From Allolobophora icterica (lineage: Eukaryota; Annelida; Clitellata; Crassiclitellata; Lumbricidae), in contig OY744613.1 in NCBI GenBank assembly GCA_963556255.1, positions 39,039,888-39,103,887 of the forward strand: a stretch of 64,000 nucleotides of DNA, given 5' to 3'. Below the pieces are notes generated by a model that had not been told where the DNA came from, did not search any database, and saw only the letters and a list, made by a program, of their open reading frames with translations. Below are positions 44,470 to 64,000 of the stretch, one piece after another. Position 1 is the stretch's first letter. Every line of letters begins with the position of its first letter. The translations under genes were made by a program, and so were the position numbers.

Positions 44470-44639
44470 CTCTATCTTCAACGTAATTAACTGACAAAAT
44501 AGGGTGTCCCTATTAGCGGGATTTCCATCCCTTCTGGGCCTTCCCTTTGTCAACGTCTTCTTGTAACATACCAATGTTGAACTTATGTATGTTATATCGT
44601 ACGTTGCAATAAAAAAATTGATTGATTGATTGATTGATA
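44470..44639 (+). mobile_element. LINE-type 3' tail with (ATTG)n end
   Basis: TTGCAATAAAAAAATTGATTG and further ATTG units to 44639 resemble LINE/SINE 3' ends. A similar (AATC)n tract lies at 60292-60320. No protein remnant was recognised. Confidence 0.45.
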
Positions 44640-46445
44640 TTACGATCCAAGAGGCAGATATTTCAACAAGTTGCATCGACTGTTCAAACGGGTTTTGGTT
44701 GCCAAGTCAACTTCGCAAGGAATTTACGTCACAAAAGACACGCTCAGTACGTCATAGGCTAGGCAATAGTCGAAATTATTGTTTTACGACGTTGAGTTTT
44801 ATAATTGCGGTGTCGCTGAAAATGTTGAAGTTGTCACAAGGGTTTCTGGCAGCAGAGATTACTACTGCAAATGATTTTTGATGCTTCATATAATTTTATA
44901 TGTTTGCGGTAAAGTTCATCGACGCCCTTCACTAAAACGTTAACATGGTAAGAAAATCATCTGAGAACTTCTCTGGCATGAATTCAGTGTTGGAAAATCG
45001 ATGGTGGAATAACCTTAAGCAAGTCCTTCATAGGCCTAGATAGCTGCTCAGTTTGCAATTTTAGTATTACTGTACAGTTCATCGATCCCCTTGACTAAAT
45101 ACATTAGCATAGTAAGAAAATCAATTCCTAAATGATCTCATCTGTGAACTTCTATGGCACGAATTTGGGAAAATGGGTGGTCCCTTCTGAAGTTATTCTG
45201 GCCGGAACCTGATAGCAGGACTTCAGAAGCAGAAATAGCCTCCGGAAGAAATGTCTTCGAGACGAAGATAAGTTTCATCAGCGATTTGTTATAGGCGAGG
45301 GTTTGTGACTTTGTGGTTATTTATAAAGCGACTTTTCATATCGTCGATAGCACCGCACATTCTCTGGCACATTTGAATGCCATGCACACTGAAAAACAAA
45401 CTATGGCTAAAACGCCGCAAATTTGGTATGGACAGCCGCGCTGTGCGACGCGAAATTGACGTCTGACCCAGCAGCATTGTATGATGCAGCTGGAAAATGT
45501 CTGCAATGAGTCACTTATATCTGGACGAGCGGATGATGGTGAATACTGCGTTGAAAATTCGACATGGATACAAATGATTGGCAGTGCTTCGTCGTTATAC
45601 TGCTGTTCAGATTGTGCACAGTAACTTGCCCTACCATGTTCGTAATCGGCGAAGTCCAGCAATATGCCAATGACGTTCCTCTACACTTTATAGATCTTAT
45701 TTGTCAAACGCCAACAAATATGGGCAGAAATTATGTGGACAGCCTTCTCAGATTCGATTAGCAGATTATCCAATAAATATCAGAAACAAAACCGATTTAA
45801 CTAAAAAAAAACAACTGAAAAAGTGGAAAAATCAGACATGGTCATATCAGGCTAAAACTCGCCGCCTGATAGGCCTATACTAAACTGTAACGGATTCGCA
45901 AAATTATAAGAAATAAATCGAATAAGTGATGTTGAAAGTAAGCCAAGAACACTTACTAATAGGCCTACAATACAGTCATGATCATTAAGTTATACTATGT
46001 TAAGATTTACTCTGTACAACATAATACAGTTTTACGTGCATATTATAATCAATGATTTCAGGGTGATGTGTGTCGACAGACATTATGGAGCTCACTCATT
46101 CGATTCTATGTCTGTCTCAACGTAGTGTGGACTTTGGGACGCAGCGAAGAACTAGAGACTACAAAAAGCGACTTATTTCATAGTAAGTATACATTATCCG
46201 TTAATACATTTGCCCAATGAGGAATTATCCCTAGGTTTCTCAGGAAATGGGAAGGAGTTATGCTGGTTACATGTGTTTGAGTTTCCATTGGTGTGACCTC
46301 AGGAATATTATCCGTGAGAAAGAAATGCATAGACGCACTGAATGTCCTGCATCTTTAGAGAGTGAAACGAAAGAATGCGACCAGACAGGAAAGGATATAA
46401 AATTATCTCCTAAGAACACCTAATACTATGAACACATTGATTATG
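44640..46445. other. no supported gene
   Basis: One open segment, 46061-46181, is bounded by TTTCAG and A|GTAAGT and could be an exon, but its entry phase does not fit the kringle gene. TAGGCCTA sites lie at 45031, 45870 and 45960. Confidence 0.3.
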
Positions 46446-46527
46446 AATTTCATGATGATGATAATAATGACGATGATAACAATGATAATGATGATGCTGA
46501 TGATGATGATGAAGAAGATGTTGTTGT

Positions 46528-46561
<34 letters not shown>

Positions 46562-46605
46562 CATAATGATAATGATGATGATGGCAATGTTGATGATGAT
46601 GAATG
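46446..46605. repeat. degenerate (GAT)n tract
   Basis: GATGAT and AATGAT units with AAGAAG and TTGTTG interruptions. Confidence 0.9.
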
Positions 46606-46756
46606 CGACAATTTCTACAGCGTCGTAACGCAGCACAAGCCTTTACAAGGGCGCTTAACAACCTAACGACAAGTAAGAATAAGCAATTTTAAACAGCAAA
46701 AAATCACCACCCGACTCAAGTCGAGCTGCCACACGCGGCGTTCCTTCCAAGTTCCA

Positions 46757-46905
<149 letters not shown>

Positions 46906-48163
46906 TCAATAAAATTCGTTTATTCATACACTAAGCTGACATTGACACATCTTTAGACAACTGTCATGAGAATTACGAGGGTTGTGAGGATTTAGATAGG
47001 CAATTGATCAACAAATTGCTTTACAGAGGCAAAGCTAAATGTTTTTCCATGTGTAATTAAAACATGCCATTCATGTGGCTATTGAAATCAACCCATCAAT
47101 AACAATAATAATTATTCTTAATAGCTGGTTCCATTTTTGATTTTATTTATTCCACGATATCTCTCGGAATCCCAGACGGTGGTTACAGGTACCTAGAGTT
47201 CCGCTGAGGACTGGTTGTGAAACAGCACTGTACTGGAAAATGTTAAGTCGAACTAGTTCTACATGCCGTTCTGTTGGGTTACGCTCATACATGACAGCCA
47301 AAATGACGGACAGCGATCGAAAAAAATTAATGAGACTTAATAGCATCTGTAAGCTACCCCTCTAGACAATATCTATAGGCTACCGTGACCAACAGAACAA
47401 GAAGAAAGACAGTTCCGGTACATCGGTTAGATACCTTAGCAGAACTCTTGTTGATGCGTAATCCATGATGGTGACATAACCCGTACCAACATCGTTATGA
47501 TTTTGTAATCGTAATCATGTACTCGAAATTTCTAAAGCGTAACTTGAAAGTTAAACACAGAGCGACAGATTATTCGCAAGAGCTGAACTCGAACTCGAAG
47601 CAAACACTACTAGCTAGATAGATCCAATGTTCGAAACTGAAATTAAGGTTCCTCTAAGGATTTAATTTGAACAATTATAGGACATAGCAGAAGAACATGT
47701 CCTGAATCCCTGTCACCAGCAATCTTGCAAAACGCTGCAACGTTATGAAAATGACACTTTGGCATCTTTAAGGATTTACGAAGGACACCGGAAAACAGTT
47801 CGGTATCAACCAATCCGTGATTCCATGATACTGCCAACGCTTTAAAAACACATTGGTTCATGATAGGTCGTAGGAAAAGCAAACATCCAGACATAGCCTA
47901 CTTGCATAGCGACACTAATAGCTCCAATTTGTCAACTTTACACTAATTAGCAATCAGTTCAATCTGTTTTCGTGTGACCGAAACTCATTGCTGAGCAAGG
48001 AAAGGTTTTTGAAGGTTCCGGTTAAGTAAGTCGCTACTCTTCGGCCATCACATAAATATTAAATGTAAATAAGTTGTCTGGTTAGCTTGATCTTTAGACA
48101 CGACCTGGTCTTTAGACTCTTTACCATTGAAATAACTGAATTGGCATGAATTCTGTTTCATAG
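46906..48163. other. no supported gene
   Basis: Upstream intron or flank of kringle exon 1. Nothing else is recognised. Confidence 0.35.
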
Positions 48164-63285
<15,122 letters not shown>

Positions 63286-64000
63286 GTGAGTAATCACTAG
63301 GAATCTAATCTAAGTTAGAAACTTTAGAGCGCATTGTGATAATTTATTAAGGGGCCATCCATATATTACGTACGCAAAAATCCGGGAAAATTGGACCCTC
63401 CTCACACGTACTTTTTCCCACCCCCCACCTGCGTACGTAGGGTTGACGCACTCCTCCAGGACCAGCTGCAGAATGTGGCAGTACCAATTAAAGGTCCATG
63501 GAGCGACTGTCTGCACTTTAGGCCAGATTGAAGGATGAGTAATCCATGGACTCACTGCTGAGTTGTGTGATAGTTTAATAATAGCGTCCAGAGGTAAGGT
63601 GGCATACAAGTGATACCTCTCCCACAGTCCTACTTCCTCTGGTAGTACCGGATAGCTGGAAAGACTGAACTCTAGCTCACTTGAAGGCCAATCAATTTGA
63701 AATCTGTTTTCCTATGCGTAAGTAGGCCTAGTGGATTAATTAGGCCAATTAACTAATTAATAGGCCATTAATTAACCCGTTTTATTCAGTGGTCAGATTT
63801 TGATGTTCTCTTGCGCACTAAGTCCTTGTCATTAAAGAACACTAGGGCCAAAAATTTGAAAACATATCTTTCTTGGTTGTAAAGATATTTAGGTGTCCTT
63901 CTAAAAGGACGCCGGGCACATACGAGTCAAAACGCTACTAAGAATCAACTGTGTTGTTATTATAGCATATCATAATAATAATAACAGCTGTGCAGTGTCA
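63286..64000. other. intron or 3' flank, no exon seen
   Basis: TAGGCCTA at 63723 lies beside further TAGGCC pieces at about 63741 and 63763. The rest is unassigned up to the window edge. Confidence 0.35.

Noticed and set aside
46061..46181. Open segment between TTTCAG and A|GTAAGT as an extra exon of the kringle gene
   Set aside because: The kringle gene needs phase-1 entry, which gives an immediate stop. No domain is recognisable.

Overview
The window looks like intron-rich, transposon-saturated DNA from a marine invertebrate animal. A deuterostome, possibly an echinoderm, is my best guess. The guess rests on a Gmr1-type Ty3/gypsy element (a clade known from deuterostomes), secreted kringle and PAN exons with symmetrical phase-1 introns, an animal-type gene for a bacterial-style amidase, and dense hAT, LINE and SINE debris. 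It is inference; no rRNA, tRNA or named host gene settles the species. There is one 200-base assembly gap (3286-3485), next to a TTA microsatellite.

Layout. 0-9 kb: microsatellites, three short hAT elements and two exons of a secreted SH3b-like protein (minus, 5617-6430). 9-22 kb: a Tc1/mariner transposase relic, more hAT and SINE copies, three copies of one LINE tail each abutting an ATT tract, one of them split by a 2.4-kb hAT (16694-19088), and a CR1/L2-like reverse transcriptase (19917-21236, minus). 22.7-25.5 kb: a four-exon minus-strand gene for a secreted BPSL0067-like cysteine amidase. 29.0-30.5 kb: an intronless C2H2 zinc-finger gene whose 5' end is tandemly duplicated. 31.5-37.7 kb: a complete Gmr1-like retrotransposon with identical 466-bp LTRs, one 1638-codon gag-pol frame and integrase placed before reverse transcriptase. 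38.9 kb: a SPIN-like hAT. 40.3-41.8 kb: an OTU-protease-like gene broken by a LINE. 41.9-43.8 kb: a stack of nested DNA transposons. 48.2-63.3 kb: exons of a plus-strand gene with two kringles followed by two PAN domains; a signal-peptide exon at 39455 may be its start.

How the parts relate. The likely host genes are a secreted SH3b protein, a secreted amidase and a kringle/PAN protein, all extracellular, plus one nuclear zinc-finger protein. Their introns have absorbed most of the mobile DNA. Thirteen hAT elements can be delimited by 8-bp target duplications, so hAT has been the dominant DNA transposon here. Most LINE 3' ends run straight into ATT or other short tandem repeats, which explains much of the microsatellite content.

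Hidden signal. The palindrome TAGGCCTA occurs 23 times by hand count, against about one expected. In three pairs of duplicated sequence one copy has TA where the other has TAGGCCTA, an exact 6-bp GGCCTA insertion. Nine TAGGGCCTA/TAGGCCCTA variants and ten TACATGTA sites fit the same pattern. I read these as excision footprints of TA-targeting (Tc1/mariner-type) transposons. One forms part of a kringle exon's 5' splice site.
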